Assembly (NCBI RefSeq): GCF_019443085.1
Contig: NZ_JAHZIL010000003.1
Coordinates: 1,302,001 to 1,366,000 of the forward strand
Length of the DNA: 64,000 nucleotides
Direction: 5' to 3'
From: Marinobacter sp. F4218
GTDB taxonomy: Bacteria > Pseudomonadota > Gammaproteobacteria > Pseudomonadales > Oleiphilaceae
How positions within the stretch are numbered: the stretch's first letter is position 1; every line of letters starts with the position of its first letter. A model generated the notes under the pieces. That model saw nothing but the letters and a program-made list of their open reading frames with translations, made no database searches and was not told the DNA's origin. This document shows, in pieces, positions 26,426 through 35,818 of the stretch. A program made the translations under genes and the position numbers.

Positions 26426-26457
26426 ATCAGCCAATAACAATCGAGAGGCCGCATAAC

Positions 26458-27486
26458 ATGGACATGAAAGAAGCTCTGAACCGGATTGCCTCCAACCTGG
26501 ACCTGTCCCGGGAAGAGATGAAACAGGTCATGCGCATCGTGATGAATGGCGAGGCCACCGACGCGCAGATCGGGGCTTTCCTCATGGGTCTGCGACTCAA
26601 GAGTGAAACCATCGACGAGATCACCGGGGCCACCGAGGTCATGCGCGAGCTGGCCACCGGCGTGACGGTCAAGGCCGAGCCGCTGGTGGACATTGTTGGC
26701 ACCGGTGGCGACGGCGCCAACCTGTTTAACGTGTCCTCTGCTTCAGCTTTTGTGGTTGCCGCGGCGGGTGGCTACGTGGCCAAGCATGGCAACCGCGGCG
26801 TGTCCTCCAAGAGCGGCAGCGCCGACCTGATCGAGAAGGCCGGCATCAACCTCAACATGACACCGGAGCAAGTTGCCCGCTGCATCGAGCAGATCGGTGT
26901 CGGTTTCATGTTCGCCCCGGCCCATCACGGCGCGATGAAGCATGCCATCGGTCCGCGCAAGGAGCTCGGTTGCCGCACCATCTTCAACATCCTCGGGCCA
27001 ATGACCAACCCGGCCGGCGTCAAGCGTCAGTTGCTGGGCGTATTCACCCGGGAGCTATGCCGCCCCGTGGCGGAAGTCCTCCAACGCCTGGGTTCCGAGC
27101 ACATCATGGTGGTCTGCTCGAAGGATGGCCTGGATGAGATCAGCCTCGCCAGCGCCACCCATGTCGCGGAACTGAAGAATGGCGAGATCACCGAATACGA
27201 CATCACACCCGAGGATCTGGGCGTGAAGAGCCAGTCCCTCGTCGGCCTGGCCGTGGAATCCTCAGAGGATTCCCTGAAGCTGATCCGCGCCGCCTTCGGG
27301 CGTGGCCACGACGAGATGGCGGAAAAGGCCCGCGACCTGATCGCCCTGAATGCAGGAGCGGCCATCTACGTGGCCGGGCTGGCGGACACGCCGAAAGCCG
27401 GCGTCGAACTGGCCCTGGACGCCATCGGCTCCGGTCTGGCAGCCGGCAAGATGTCCGAGCTGGCCGACTTTTCCCAGTGCTTCTGA
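26458..27486 (+). CDS. trpD: Anthranilate phosphoribosyltransferase
   Basis: Transfers phosphoribose from PRPP to anthranilate, the second committed step to tryptophan. The 342-residue protein has [16 protein letters not shown] (PRPP site), [16 protein letters not shown] and [11 protein letters not shown], all standard for TrpD. The ATG at 26458 is followed by a second Met two codons on; GAGAGG lies about 10 nt before it. Longer in-frame openings upstream run through trpG and are not used. trpC follows after 12 nt. Confidence 0.96.
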   Translation: MDMKEALNRIASNLDLSREEMKQVMRIVMNGEATDAQIGAFLMGLRLKSETIDEITGATEVMRELATGVTVKAEPLVDIVGTGGDGANLFNVSSASAFVVAAAGGYVAKHGNRGVSSKSGSADLIEKAGINLNMTPEQVARCIEQIGVGFMFAPAHHGAMKHAIGPRKELGCRTIFNILGPMTNPAGVKRQLLGVFTRELCRPVAEVLQRLGSEHIMVVCSKDGLDEISLASATHVAELKNGEITEYDITPEDLGVKSQSLVGLAVESSEDSLKLIRAAFGRGHDEMAEKARDLIALNAGAAIYVAGLADTPKAGVELALDAIGSGLAAGKMSELADFSQCF

Positions 27487-27498
27487 GCGACACCGACA

Positions 27499-28320
27499 AT
27501 GACTGACCGACACAACGACCGAACTCCCACCATCCTGCGCAAGATTGTTGAACGGAAATGGGAAGAAATTGCCGAACGCCGGCCCGGCGCACCGCTGGCC
27601 GAACTCAAGGCCAGGGCTGGCGACCAGCCACCGGCCCGAGGGTTTGCCGCCGCCATGCGCCAGCGCATCGAACGGCAGCAACCGGCGGTCATTGCCGAAA
27701 TCAAGAAAGCGTCCCCGAGCAAGGGCATTCTCCGGGATCCGTTCGAGCCGGCCATCATCGCCGAGAGTTACGCAAAAGGTGGGGCCGCCTGCCTGAGCGT
27801 GCTGACCGACAGGGACTTTTTCCAGGGCAGCGAAACCTACCTCATCGCCGCCCGAAACGCCTGCAGCCTGCCGGTTATTCGCAAGGATTTCATGGTCGAC
27901 CCGTATCAGGTCTATGAGAGCCGGGCCATCGGCGCCGACTGCATTCTGCTGATCGCCGCCTGCCTGACCAAAGACCAGATGCAGGAAATGGAAGGCATCG
28001 CCCACGAGATCGGGCTGGATGTCCTGGTGGAGGTGCATAACGGCGAGGAGATGGACGACGCGCTGACCCTGACGACCCCTCTGGTCGGCATCAACAACCG
28101 CAATCTGCACACCTTCGACGTGTCACTCGACACCACGTTCGACCTGCATCAGCGTATCGGGACAGGCCGACTGACGGTCACCGAAAGCGGCATCATGACC
28201 CGGAGTGACGTGGATACCATGACGTCCCGGGGCATTTACGGCTTCCTGGTGGGCGAGTCGTTCATGCGCGCCGATGAGCCCGGCCAGAAGTTACAGGAGC
28301 TGTTCTTCCCCGGGGACTAA
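27499..28320 (+). CDS. trpC: Indole-3-glycerol phosphate synthase
   Basis: Ring closure and decarboxylation of CdRP to indole-3-glycerol phosphate. The 273-residue monofunctional TIM barrel has the catalytic Lys in [26 protein letters not shown] and [10 protein letters not shown], with [12 protein letters not shown] near the C-terminus. There is no fused TrpF domain. It is the last gene of this trp cluster; trpF, trpB and trpA are not in the window. It ends 28 nt from the convergent DUF4202 gene. Confidence 0.96.
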   Translation: MTDRHNDRTPTILRKIVERKWEEIAERRPGAPLAELKARAGDQPPARGFAAAMRQRIERQQPAVIAEIKKASPSKGILRDPFEPAIIAESYAKGGAACLSVLTDRDFFQGSETYLIAARNACSLPVIRKDFMVDPYQVYESRAIGADCILLIAACLTKDQMQEMEGIAHEIGLDVLVEVHNGEEMDDALTLTTPLVGINNRNLHTFDVSLDTTFDLHQRIGTGRLTVTESGIMTRSDVDTMTSRGIYGFLVGESFMRADEPGQKLQELFFPGD

Positions 28321-28348
28321 CTCTCTCAAGCTGACTTGCATGCTCCAA

Positions 28349-28963
28349 TCAACTCTCCGGTTCCGCCAGGGCCTCCTGCAGCAATTCCAGCAAGTGCGCC
28401 GGCATGCCCTCCGCCAGCTTGAGCGCAGCTTCGTGGGCCCGTGGTGACATCTTGCCCCAGGTCCGACGTACGATTCTCAGCCATTTCTCGCGATCGTAAT
28501 CCGCTTTCTGCTCGAAGAACTCCGCGAAATACCGCTCTAGGAAAACCATGCAGGCAACATCCTCGAGCAGCTGGGTGTCGGCATCGTGGCGCAGCTCGCG
28601 CTTGGTGAGGATGGTTTCCACCTTCTCGCATTCGGACGGATCGTAGCCGCACCCGGCCATGATCTCGGCCGCCCGCTGCCCGTGCATCCGCCCGCAGGCC
28701 TGGCGCCACTGGTAATAGGCTTTCCGGCCTTCCGGATAGCCACTCCGGGGCATGGTCCAGCGTTCAATGTGCTGGGCCCGGCAGGCAATCTGCATACGTT
28801 CGGAGGGGGCCGCCTCAAGTGCAAACAGCCAGCGGGTCATGTGCAGACTGTAGGCAAACTCCCTCGGCAGTGATTCGCCATCGACGGTTTCCCGGTTCGG
28901 ATCGGCGCGATTGGCGCGATCAATAGTCTCCAGTGCACAGGTCAATGGTGCTGAGGCGGTCAT
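28349..28963 (-). CDS. DUF4202 family protein
   Basis: A 204-residue soluble protein rich in His, Glu and Arg, with IDRANRADPN, HMTRWLFALEAAPSERMQIACRAQHIERW and YYQWRQACGRMHG followed by ETILTKRELRHDADTQLLEDVACMVFLE. The spread of His and Asp along helices suggests an HD-like metal site, but that is inference from pattern only. It matches DUF4202, a family of unknown function that is sometimes annotated as glutamyl-tRNA synthetase-related without evidence. The ATG at 28963 follows AGGAG. It faces trpC and is the first gene of the block that separates trpC from crp. Confidence 0.78.
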   Translation of the reverse strand: MTASAPLTCALETIDRANRADPNRETVDGESLPREFAYSLHMTRWLFALEAAPSERMQIACRAQHIERWTMPRSGYPEGRKAYYQWRQACGRMHGQRAAEIMAGCGYDPSECEKVETILTKRELRHDADTQLLEDVACMVFLERYFAEFFEQKADYDREKWLRIVRRTWGKMSPRAHEAALKLAEGMPAHLLELLQEALAEPES

Positions 28964-29007
28964 GCCTAACTCCTGTCAGTCAAAGAGGGCTCAGGGTACC
29001 ACCGGCC

Positions 29008-29673
29008 TTACCGGGTCACCATGGTCTGGGCACTTTTGACCAAATCGTCGGTATTGTCCGGCCGCTCCGGTTTCCGAATGCCGGCCGCGCAGCCTGGGCG
29101 CTCATAAAGCTCATCGACCCAGCGCTTCAGGTGATCCAGGCCGTCCACGGACACCCCCGACCAATTGTAGGTACGCACCCAGGCCCAGTTGGCGAAATCG
29201 GCAATGGTGATCTCGTCGCCGGCCAAATAACGTGACTCCGCCAGGCGACGATCCAGAACCTCGAACAGCCGGCGGCACTCGTGCTGGTAACGGTCGATGG
29301 CCGGCTGGATTTTTTCCGGGAAATACCGGTAGAACACGTTGGCCTGCCCCATCATCGGCCCCACGCCCCCCATCTGGAACATCAGCCACTGCAGGGCCCG
29401 GGACCGAACCTTGGGGTCACGGGGGTAAAACCGGTCATACTTTTCGGCCAGGTAGATCATAATGGCGCCGGACTCGAACACGACAAAATCGTCGTTGTCC
29501 CGGTCCACGATCACCGGAATCCGGCCGTTGGGATTCATCGCCAGAAACTCCGGCGTTTTCTGCTCTCCCTTGGACAGATCGACGGGGATCAGGTTGTACT
29601 CGACCCCCAGCTCTTCGAGCAACACAGAAACCTTATGGCCGTTCGGGGTTGGTGCGGTATAGAGATCTATCAA
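29008..29673 (-). CDS. Glutathione transferase, Nu class (YfcG/YghU-like)
   Basis: A 221-residue protein with the N-terminal thioredoxin fold beginning [22 protein letters not shown], where Thr-Pro-Asn replaces the usual catalytic Tyr/Ser/Cys, as in Nu-class enzymes with glutathione-dependent disulphide reductase activity. [11 protein letters not shown] and [13 protein letters not shown] bind glutathione; the C-terminal helical domain has [18 protein letters not shown]. The start is TTG at 29673, supported by CAGGAGA at good distance; a nearby ATG at 29678 reaches a stop after two codons. It is followed 36 nt upstream by another GST gene on the same strand. Confidence 0.87.
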   Translation of the reverse strand: MIDLYTAPTPNGHKVSVLLEELGVEYNLIPVDLSKGEQKTPEFLAMNPNGRIPVIVDRDNDDFVVFESGAIMIYLAEKYDRFYPRDPKVRSRALQWLMFQMGGVGPMMGQANVFYRYFPEKIQPAIDRYQHECRRLFEVLDRRLAESRYLAGDEITIADFANWAWVRTYNWSGVSVDGLDHLKRWVDELYERPGCAAGIRKPERPDNTDDLVKSAQTMVTR

Positions 29674-29709
29674 GGCATTCTCCTGCCGGTAATGGGCAAC
29701 GGTATTTTG

Positions 29710-30327
29710 TTAAACCTGGGCCGAGGGGCGGGCCTTGATGCGATCATACCAGGCCTGCAGATTGGTCTGCTCCGGCTTGATCCGGATGTTCACGACCCGG
29801 GCAAAGGCAACCGTGGTGAAGGCGTTGATATCCGCGGCAGTGAAGCGGTCGCAGCAGATATACTCCTTGCCCTCCAGGTGCTTGTCGAGAAAGTCCATAA
29901 ACTTCTCAACCTGCTGGCCGCACTCCTCACCCCACTCCTTGATCGGATTCATCCGGTCCTTGAAGTAGCCGCTGGTGTGCTGGAAACACATGCCGGTGGG
30001 CATGAAGAAGAACAGCTCGATCCAGCGTAGCCACTGTTCCAGCTGGGCCTTTTCCAGGGGCGTCTCACCGAGCAGGCTCGGGGTGTCCGGGTAGCTTTCC
30101 TCGAAGTAGCGGCAGATGGCCATGGTTTCGGCAATGCAGGTACCGTCGTCCAGCTCCATCACCGGCACCTTCCTCATCGGGTTTCGGGCGGTGTATTCCG
30201 GCGTCAGGTTCTCGCCCTTCTCAAGATCGATCTGGACGAATTCGGCCTGATCCAGCAGCCCTTTTTCGGCCATGAACATGCGGACCCGGCGGGGATTGGG
30301 GGCGGTTTTGGTCTCGAAGATCTTCAT
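29710..30327 (-). CDS. Glutathione S-transferase family protein
   Basis: A 205-residue two-domain GST: thioredoxin-like half with MKIFETKTAPNPRRVRMFMAEK, NPMRKVPVMELDDGTCIAETMAICRYFE, then a helical half with the aromatic stretch LFFFMPTGMCFQHTSGYF and DRFTAADINAFTTV. The N-terminal APNPRRV arrangement places no obvious catalytic Cys or Tyr; a Ser/Asn type is likely. Substrate unknown. It precedes the Nu-class GST on the same strand (36 nt), so the two probably form one transcript. Confidence 0.87.
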   Translation of the reverse strand: MKIFETKTAPNPRRVRMFMAEKGLLDQAEFVQIDLEKGENLTPEYTARNPMRKVPVMELDDGTCIAETMAICRYFEESYPDTPSLLGETPLEKAQLEQWLRWIELFFFMPTGMCFQHTSGYFKDRMNPIKEWGEECGQQVEKFMDFLDKHLEGKEYICCDRFTAADINAFTTVAFARVVNIRIKPEQTNLQAWYDRIKARPSAQV

Positions 30328-30424
30328 TATTGTTGGCTCCGTTCCGAACAGGTGACAGGTTTATACAACTGAAAGACAAACCGAGAGCCTGCCCCGAACA
30401 AAGAGTTGCGTCAAGCAACCAACG

Positions 30425-31159
30425 TTAACGGACCAGCCACGCCTCCAGCTGCCGCAGAATCCAATCGGGCTCGTCGATGACCAGGTCATGGCCGGCGTCA
30501 TGGTGCACCCTCAGGGTCCACTGCCAGCGTTGCTCAAGCACCGAACTGCACTTCCAGTGGACCAGTCGGTCGCCGAGACTGGCCAATAGCAGGGCATCCG
30601 GCAGCGGGCGCTTTCGACCCGGGCGATAGCTGGCAGCGGCAGTCAGTTGTCGGATCGCATTTCGGGTGCTGACCGGTCGCTGTCGCTGTATCCGGTACCA
30701 CTGCTTGACCAGTTCCAGAGGCACCTGCCGGTTGGAGGTCAACCGCAGGAGATCGCGCTCCCGGTAGAACAGCTCCCGCCGGGTAAGCAGACGCAGCAGG
30801 CGCGGCCAAATCCCGGGACGCAGGCGATGCCAGAACGGGCTGAAGCCTGAACTGGTATTGATCAGCACCAGGTTCTGGATTTCCCCCTCCGGTGCATGTT
30901 GTGCCCAGTCCAGTGCCACCATTCCCCCCATGGAGAGGGCCAGGATGCTGAAGGGCTTGGGAATATGACGAACCTGTCGACGCACCGCTTCCCGAATACC
31001 GGTGATGGTGTCCGGGCTGGATTCGCGAAAATGCACACCGGTGCCGGGTAGGTCCACGGCATGGAAACGCTGATCCGGAAACGCCGCTTGCAGGCGCCGG
31101 GGAAAGTCACCCCAGTGGCCCTGTTCCCGGGTCAAACCCCGCAACAGAATCCAGTCCAT
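30425..31159 (-). CDS. Alpha/beta-fold hydrolase
   Basis: A 244-residue protein without signal peptide. It has the elements of an alpha/beta hydrolase: LLRGLTREQGHWGDF (oxyanion region), FHAVDLPGTG, the nucleophile elbow LALSMGGM with Ser76, Asp in LLASLGDRLVHW and His in HHDAGHDLVIDEP near the C-terminus. Esterase, thioesterase or lactonase activity would all fit. It begins 1 nt after the stop codon of the M14 peptidase gene, so the two are coupled. Substrate unknown. Confidence 0.82.
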   Translation of the reverse strand: MDWILLRGLTREQGHWGDFPRRLQAAFPDQRFHAVDLPGTGVHFRESSPDTITGIREAVRRQVRHIPKPFSILALSMGGMVALDWAQHAPEGEIQNLVLINTSSGFSPFWHRLRPGIWPRLLRLLTRRELFYRERDLLRLTSNRQVPLELVKQWYRIQRQRPVSTRNAIRQLTAAASYRPGRKRPLPDALLLASLGDRLVHWKCSSVLEQRWQWTLRVHHDAGHDLVIDEPDWILRQLEAWLVR

Positions 31160-31160
31160 G

Positions 31161-32261
31161 TTATTGAGAATCCCGATACCAGTGCATGATGGCTGCCTCT
31201 CTAAGCATGGACTCCTCTTCCCGGGCCGGCAACCAGCTTTCGTGGCTGGCTGCCGCGCTCAGCAGAAAGTCCATCCAGGTTAGATGGCTGCGCAAGACCC
31301 GCTTGTGTCGGTGGGGCACGAGGGGATTGAAGAAACCGTCCAGCCTGAGCAACTGCCGAGGCCGCTTTCGAATCCAGCGCCAGGACCCCATTTCCAGGGT
31401 CAGGGGCAGGAAAACACCCGCGCTGTTACGGTTGACCTGTTTGTAGAAATAGTCCCAGAGATCGCCGTGGGTCAGGTAATGACGGGACTGGGGCTCGAAC
31501 CGATAATCGTGGTTGGGGTAGGTCTGCTCCCAGATCAGTTTCAACGCCATGACCGACGCAATGCGGCGCATGGGGCGGCGCCGGTAGGCGTAGGGAAACC
31601 AGATCTGGTCCTTCCAGCCGAAACCGGAATGGCAGTCCAGGGCGACGCTGAACGGGCGTCCCGGGATCAGTTTGCTGATGACCGCTTCCAGCGCCCGGTT
31701 CTCCGGCTCCATACCCTGCTCCGGATCACCGATGTACCAGGGGAGCTTACTCGAAATCCGCTGACCGCCCAGCATGAAGGCACTGCGTTCCTGGGCGACA
31801 ATTGGCGCATTGCGCATCAGGTCGACGCCATTGGGATTGCTGCGCTGGTTCAGGAACATCCCACCGGGATTGAGGATGGGCAGAATGGTAAGCCGAACAG
31901 TCTGGAGCAACTGCCGAAACCGCTCGTCCCAGCGCAATCGCGCCAGCACCGAAGCCAGCCACGCCATGACCACCTGACTGCCAATCCGCTCGAGGCCATG
32001 TACGCCACCGACCAGCAGGATGGCGGGCGCGTCGGGCCGCTCACTGCCGAGGTCCACCCGATAGATCGGCAAGGACAGTTCTGCCACGGAGATTCGTTCA
32101 ACAACATCGGTGGTGACGGTCCGCGGCGCCTCCGCCAGCAGACGTTCCAATTGGACCATTTCCGGCAGGAAGGTTCGCAGCAGTCGGCGCTGACGTCCGT
32201 CCCGAGTGGCCTGCTCCGACGGAATGGCAGCGTGAGGTGTCAGTGTCCGCAATTCGGTCAT
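31161..32261 (-). CDS. M14-family zinc carboxypeptidase-like protein
   Basis: A 366-residue protein of the M14 fold. Zinc ligands are His88 and Glu91 in GGVHGLERIG and His211 in LDCHSGFG; the arginine-containing NPNGVDLMRN (142-151) matches the substrate-carboxylate site, and Glu290 in LTLEMGS is the probable catalytic base. There is no signal peptide, so it would act in the cytoplasm, unlike digestive carboxypeptidases; relatives cleave amidated or cell-wall-derived peptides or deacylate amino acids. The ATG at 32261 has AGAGGAG. It is coupled with the alpha/beta hydrolase downstream. The substrate is not known. Confidence 0.83.
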   Translation of the reverse strand: MTELRTLTPHAAIPSEQATRDGRQRRLLRTFLPEMVQLERLLAEAPRTVTTDVVERISVAELSLPIYRVDLGSERPDAPAILLVGGVHGLERIGSQVVMAWLASVLARLRWDERFRQLLQTVRLTILPILNPGGMFLNQRSNPNGVDLMRNAPIVAQERSAFMLGGQRISSKLPWYIGDPEQGMEPENRALEAVISKLIPGRPFSVALDCHSGFGWKDQIWFPYAYRRRPMRRIASVMALKLIWEQTYPNHDYRFEPQSRHYLTHGDLWDYFYKQVNRNSAGVFLPLTLEMGSWRWIRKRPRQLLRLDGFFNPLVPHRHKRVLRSHLTWMDFLLSAAASHESWLPAREEESMLREAAIMHWYRDSQ

Positions 32262-32562
32262 GGCGTGCTCCTCTTAAACGGTTGGAGCCTACTGCCTCAA
32301 TGCTACAGTTGGTTGACAGGTCCCGGCCGACACCCCGCAAATACGCCGACAAAATAGACGCATTTAGCTAACAGACTTGTAACTCTTCTCAGGATCCTTA
32401 TCCTAAAAAGGCCAGTTGTTCGAGATCCGACGGTTTGATTGATACCAGCGATACCACAAAGAACAATCCCAATCCGATCTGTAATGGTCGCGACCTCGTA
32501 GTTTTGAATCTGTCCCCCACGAACGACCAAATGAATCACCGACCTGAAAAGGAGAAGTGACT
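32262..32562. promoter_or_regulatory. Divergent intergenic region before the betaine-type ABC operon
   Basis: About 300 nt without a gene, A/T-richer than its surroundings. On the plus strand TTGTAA (32377-32382), a 16-nt spacer and TATCCT (32399-32404) form a fair promoter, giving a 5' leader of about 150 nt. A small inverted pair AGGAT/ATCCT overlaps this -10. A lone TTGACA at 32313 lacks a matching -10. No RNA gene was recognised. The AAGGAGA at 32549-32555 is the binding site for the substrate-binding protein start. Confidence 0.4.
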
Positions 32563-33534
32563 ATGCGTAAGATTACTTCCGCTATTTTACTGTGCGCTGC
32601 CGTCGCGCCGGGGCTCGCCCAGGCGAACGAATGTGGTGAAGTCTCAATTACCGAGATGAACTGGGCGTCCGCCTCTGTTGTGACCAATGTTGCCAAGTTC
32701 ATCATGGAACAGGGCTACGGCTGTGACGTCAGCGTCGTGCCGTCCGACACCGTTCCAGCCGTTACCTCTGTTGCCGAGAACGGCGAACCCGATATCGTGA
32801 CCGAGCTGTGGTTGAATTCCGCCGGCGAGGCCTACACGCGCCTGGAAGAAGAAGGCAAGATCGAGCGTCTGGGCAAGGTTCTGACCCCGGGCGGCGTTGA
32901 AGGCTGGTGGATTCCGACCTATCTGGTCGAAGCCCATCCCGAGCTGAAGACCATCGAAGGTATTATGGCCAACCCGGAGCTGGTGGAATCCCGGTTCAAT
33001 AACTGTCCGGACGGCTGGGGCTGCCGGATCGTTAACGACAACCTGATCAAGGCCCTGGATCTGGAAGCGTCCGGTATTGAGGTCTTCAACCATGGCTCTG
33101 GTGAAACCCTGGCATCGTCCATGGCCTCTGCAGTCGGCAGCAAAGAGCCCTGGTTCGGCTACTACTGGGGCCCAACCGTGCCACTCGGCAAGTTCGACAT
33201 GACCCGCGTGGATCTCGGTGAATACGATGAAGCCGCTCACTCGGCCAACCAGAATCAGGACAACGACAATCCGAAGATCTCCGATTTCCCGGCCGCCCCC
33301 GTGCTGACCTCCGTCACCACGGCCTTCCGGGATCAGGAGCCTGAAGTAGCCGAGATGCTCAGCGAAATGACCTTCGAAACCGATGTCATGAGCCAGGTGC
33401 TGGCCTGGAAGAGCGACAACAACGCCTCCGCAGAAGAGGCCGCCGTCTACTTCCTGAGCAACAACTCAAATACCTGGAAAGACTGGCTCAACGATTCCGC
33501 GCGTGAAAAACTCGCGGCGATCCTGAGCAACTAA
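32563..33534 (+). CDS. Glycine betaine/choline-type ABC transporter substrate-binding protein
   Basis: A 323-residue periplasmic protein with a signal peptide (1-21, ending AQA). The mature part starts with a Cys in NECGEV and follows the OpuAC/ProX-like fold: VSITEMNWASASVVTNVAKFIMEQGYG, EPDIVTELW, GGVEGWWIPTYLVEAHPELKTIEG, then PWFGYYWGPTVPLGKFD. The many Trp residues (GWW, FGYYWGP) would form the aromatic box that binds quaternary ammonium compounds. The ATG at 32563 was preferred over a GTG two codons earlier because of AAGGAGA spacing. Permease and ATPase genes follow. Choline, betaine or proline betaine are possible ligands. Confidence 0.88.
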   Translation: MRKITSAILLCAAVAPGLAQANECGEVSITEMNWASASVVTNVAKFIMEQGYGCDVSVVPSDTVPAVTSVAENGEPDIVTELWLNSAGEAYTRLEEEGKIERLGKVLTPGGVEGWWIPTYLVEAHPELKTIEGIMANPELVESRFNNCPDGWGCRIVNDNLIKALDLEASGIEVFNHGSGETLASSMASAVGSKEPWFGYYWGPTVPLGKFDMTRVDLGEYDEAAHSANQNQDNDNPKISDFPAAPVLTSVTTAFRDQEPEVAEMLSEMTFETDVMSQVLAWKSDNNASAEEAAVYFLSNNSNTWKDWLNDSAREKLAAILSN

Positions 33535-33547
33535 TCAGCTCCCGTTG

Positions 33548-33572
33548 AGACGGGGCCCCAGTGGCCCCGTCT
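33548..33572 (+). terminator. Strong hairpin between the binding-protein and permease genes
   Basis: AGACGGGGCC (33548-33557) and GGCCCCGTCT (33563-33572) pair perfectly over 10 bp around a 5-nt loop, starting 14 nt after the stop codon. No U-run follows. It probably stabilises the upstream message or causes partial termination, so that more binding protein than permease is made. Confidence 0.6.
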
Positions 33573-33639
33573 GCTTACCTCCTCCATAAACCCAACGTCC
33601 GTTCACCTGGCGGAAATGCGCGCAGGAACCTGACACATC

Positions 33640-34674
33640 ATGGCTACTTACGACTTTGTTTTTTCATCACTCGGTCTGGATGACTGGTGTTCCGGGGGCA
33701 AGAGTGACGCCCCGATGTCCATGGCTCAGCTGCTGTCGAAAACAAAAGGCGAAGAGACCACCGAAACCTCCATCTGGGAGTTGCCGTTCCCTTCGATGGA
33801 CGCTCTCAACAAAGCATGCCCGGCCTTCCCCCAGTCCCGGGAACTGACCAAGGGACTTGAGGAAGGCTTTCTCTCGATCAAGGACAGCCTCAGCGTCGTC
33901 CTTGACCCGATTACCCAGCCCTTGAGCTGGGCACTGGACAGCACGCTTTACGCCATGCTGTCTACCCCCTGGTGGATCGTAATTCCGATCCTGTTGGCGG
34001 TGGTATTCGTGGTCAGCAAATCCTGGAAGCTGGTGTCTTTCGTCGCCATCAGTTTCGTTACGCTGGCGTTCATTGATTACTACGAATACGCCATGCAGAC
34101 CCTCGCCATCATCTTCGTGTGTGCCTTCCTGTGTGTCCTGTTAGGGGTTCCCATAGGCATAGCGATGTCCCGTAGCAACATGATGCAGCGACTGACCATT
34201 CCCATCCTGGACATGCTGCAGACCCTGCCGCCGTTCGTGTACCTGATCCCGCTGATCTTCCTGTTCAGCGTGACCGAGTCCAAGCTCTATGGCATTGCCA
34301 TCATCCTGTACGCGATCGTCCCGGTGATCCGCTTGACCAACCTGGGGATCCGGCTGGTGGACAAGGATGTGATTGAGGCCGCCGACGCTTTCGGGATGAC
34401 GCCCAAGCAGAAGCTGTTCAAGGTCCAGATTCCGCTGGCGCTGCCCAACATCATGGCGGGCGTCAACCAGACCATCATGATGAGCCTGGCCATGGTCGTC
34501 ATTGCCTCGCTGGTCTCGGCTCCGGGGCTTGGCGTTCTCGTTCTGAGGGGCATCCGAAATCTGGAACTGGGCGTTGGTCTTGTCGCCGGTCTCGGCATCG
34601 TCATCCTGGCCGTTATCCTGGACCGGGTTACCAAGGCTTCTCTGGCACGCATCAATGCCGCCCAAAAGCAGTGA
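33640..34674 (+). CDS. Glycine betaine-type ABC transporter permease (ProW-like)
   Basis: A 344-residue inner-membrane protein. The first ~105 residues are hydrophilic, as in ProW; then seven or so hydrophobic segments follow, with the EAA-type loop EAADAFGMTPKQKLFKVQIPLALPNI (about residues 247-272) that contacts the ATPase. PFVYLIPLIFLF and GVLVLRGIRNLELGVGL are typical of the ProW/OpuAB family. The length and the order binding protein-permease-ATPase fit an osmoprotectant or quaternary amine importer. The ATPase gene follows after 10 nt. A start later in the hydrophilic region is possible, but the ATG at 33640 is the first good one. Confidence 0.88.
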   Translation: MATYDFVFSSLGLDDWCSGGKSDAPMSMAQLLSKTKGEETTETSIWELPFPSMDALNKACPAFPQSRELTKGLEEGFLSIKDSLSVVLDPITQPLSWALDSTLYAMLSTPWWIVIPILLAVVFVVSKSWKLVSFVAISFVTLAFIDYYEYAMQTLAIIFVCAFLCVLLGVPIGIAMSRSNMMQRLTIPILDMLQTLPPFVYLIPLIFLFSVTESKLYGIAIILYAIVPVIRLTNLGIRLVDKDVIEAADAFGMTPKQKLFKVQIPLALPNIMAGVNQTIMMSLAMVVIASLVSAPGLGVLVLRGIRNLELGVGLVAGLGIVILAVILDRVTKASLARINAAQKQ

Positions 34675-34684
34675 GGACAGAAAC

Positions 34685-35743
34685 GTGGCAAGAGATATCA
34701 AGATTTCCATCAAGAATCTGTACAAGATCTTCGGCCCGAATCCAGAAGTCGGACTCGAATACGTCCAGCGTGGCATGGGCAAGGCCGAACTGCTGGAAAA
34801 GCAGAATCACGTACTCGGCCTGCGCGACATCAATGTCGATATACGCGATGGCGAGATCACTGTCATCATGGGACTGTCCGGTTCTGGCAAATCCACGCTG
34901 ATCCGACACCTGAACCGGTTGATTGAGCCGACGGCAGGCCAGATCCTGTTCGACGGTGAAAACGTGCTCAGCTACGACGAAGCCGACCTGCGCAAGCTTC
35001 GTCGGGAGCGGATGTCGATGGTGTTCCAGAAATTCGCCCTGCTGCCGCACAAAACAGTGCTGGAGAACGCGGGCATGACCATGGACGTGCGTGGCTACAG
35101 CACCTCTGACTTCGAGGGCGAGGCCCGCAAATGGCTGGCCCGGGTGGGACTGGAAGGCAATGAAAACCAGTACCCCCACGAGCTGTCCGGGGGCATGCAG
35201 CAGCGGGTGGGCATTGCCCGCGCACTGGTGTCCAACTCCCCCGTCATGCTGATGGACGAAGCCTTCTCGGCGCTCGATCCGCTGATCCGCTCCGACATGC
35301 AGGACCTGCTGCTGGAGTTGCAGGAAGAGCTTAAGAAAACCATCGTTTTCATTACCCACGATCTGGACGAGGCCCTGAAGCTGGCCGACCACCTCGTCAT
35401 ACTCAAGGACGGCGAGGTAATCCAGCAGGGCGACCCCCAGGAAATCCTGCTCAACCCGAACGATCCGTACATCATTGATTTCATAAGCGATATCAATCGT
35501 GCCCGGGTCCTTCGGGTACGCTCGATCATGACCGAACCGGAACAGGGCAATATCGAGTACGCCGGCGATATCTCCGAAAAGGACAATCTCGAGACGGTAC
35601 TGTCCCGGTCCCAGGGTGACACGTCGCTGACCTTCCGCGTCGTGCGGGAAGGTGAGCAGGTGGGCACGCTGACCATGAAGGATCTGACCAGGGCACTGGT
35701 GCCGACGGCGGCCTCGGCGGAAAGGGACAACAGGGCCAACTAG
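34685..35743 (+). CDS. Glycine betaine-type ABC transporter ATP-binding protein (ProV-like)
   Basis: A 352-residue ATPase. Walker A GLSGSGKST (63-71), Q-loop in VFQKFALLPHKTV, signature LSGGMQQRVGIARAL, Walker B MLMDEAFSALDP and the switch His in FITHDLDEA are complete. Typical for the ProV branch are the N-terminal extension with YKIFGPNP and the linker NHVLGLRDINVD. The C-terminal region (about 265-352) is short for a tandem CBS domain and may be a degenerate copy. The start is GTG at 34685 with TGAGGACAG before it. Last gene of the three-gene operon. Confidence 0.88.
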   Translation: MARDIKISIKNLYKIFGPNPEVGLEYVQRGMGKAELLEKQNHVLGLRDINVDIRDGEITVIMGLSGSGKSTLIRHLNRLIEPTAGQILFDGENVLSYDEADLRKLRRERMSMVFQKFALLPHKTVLENAGMTMDVRGYSTSDFEGEARKWLARVGLEGNENQYPHELSGGMQQRVGIARALVSNSPVMLMDEAFSALDPLIRSDMQDLLLELQEELKKTIVFITHDLDEALKLADHLVILKDGEVIQQGDPQEILLNPNDPYIIDFISDINRARVLRVRSIMTEPEQGNIEYAGDISEKDNLETVLSRSQGDTSLTFRVVREGEQVGTLTMKDLTRALVPTAASAERDNRAN

Positions 35744-35818
35744 GGCCTCTTTGGTTACAAAGCTCCAGCTAGGGCGTATTATTCAGGTTAAGTCGTACTG
35801 ACGGCAGACCATACCACC

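Noticed and set aside
32313..32341. TTGACA at 32313 as a -35 for the betaine-type operon
   Set aside because: No acceptable -10 lies 16-18 nt downstream (CAAATA is the best); the pair at 32377/32399 fits better.
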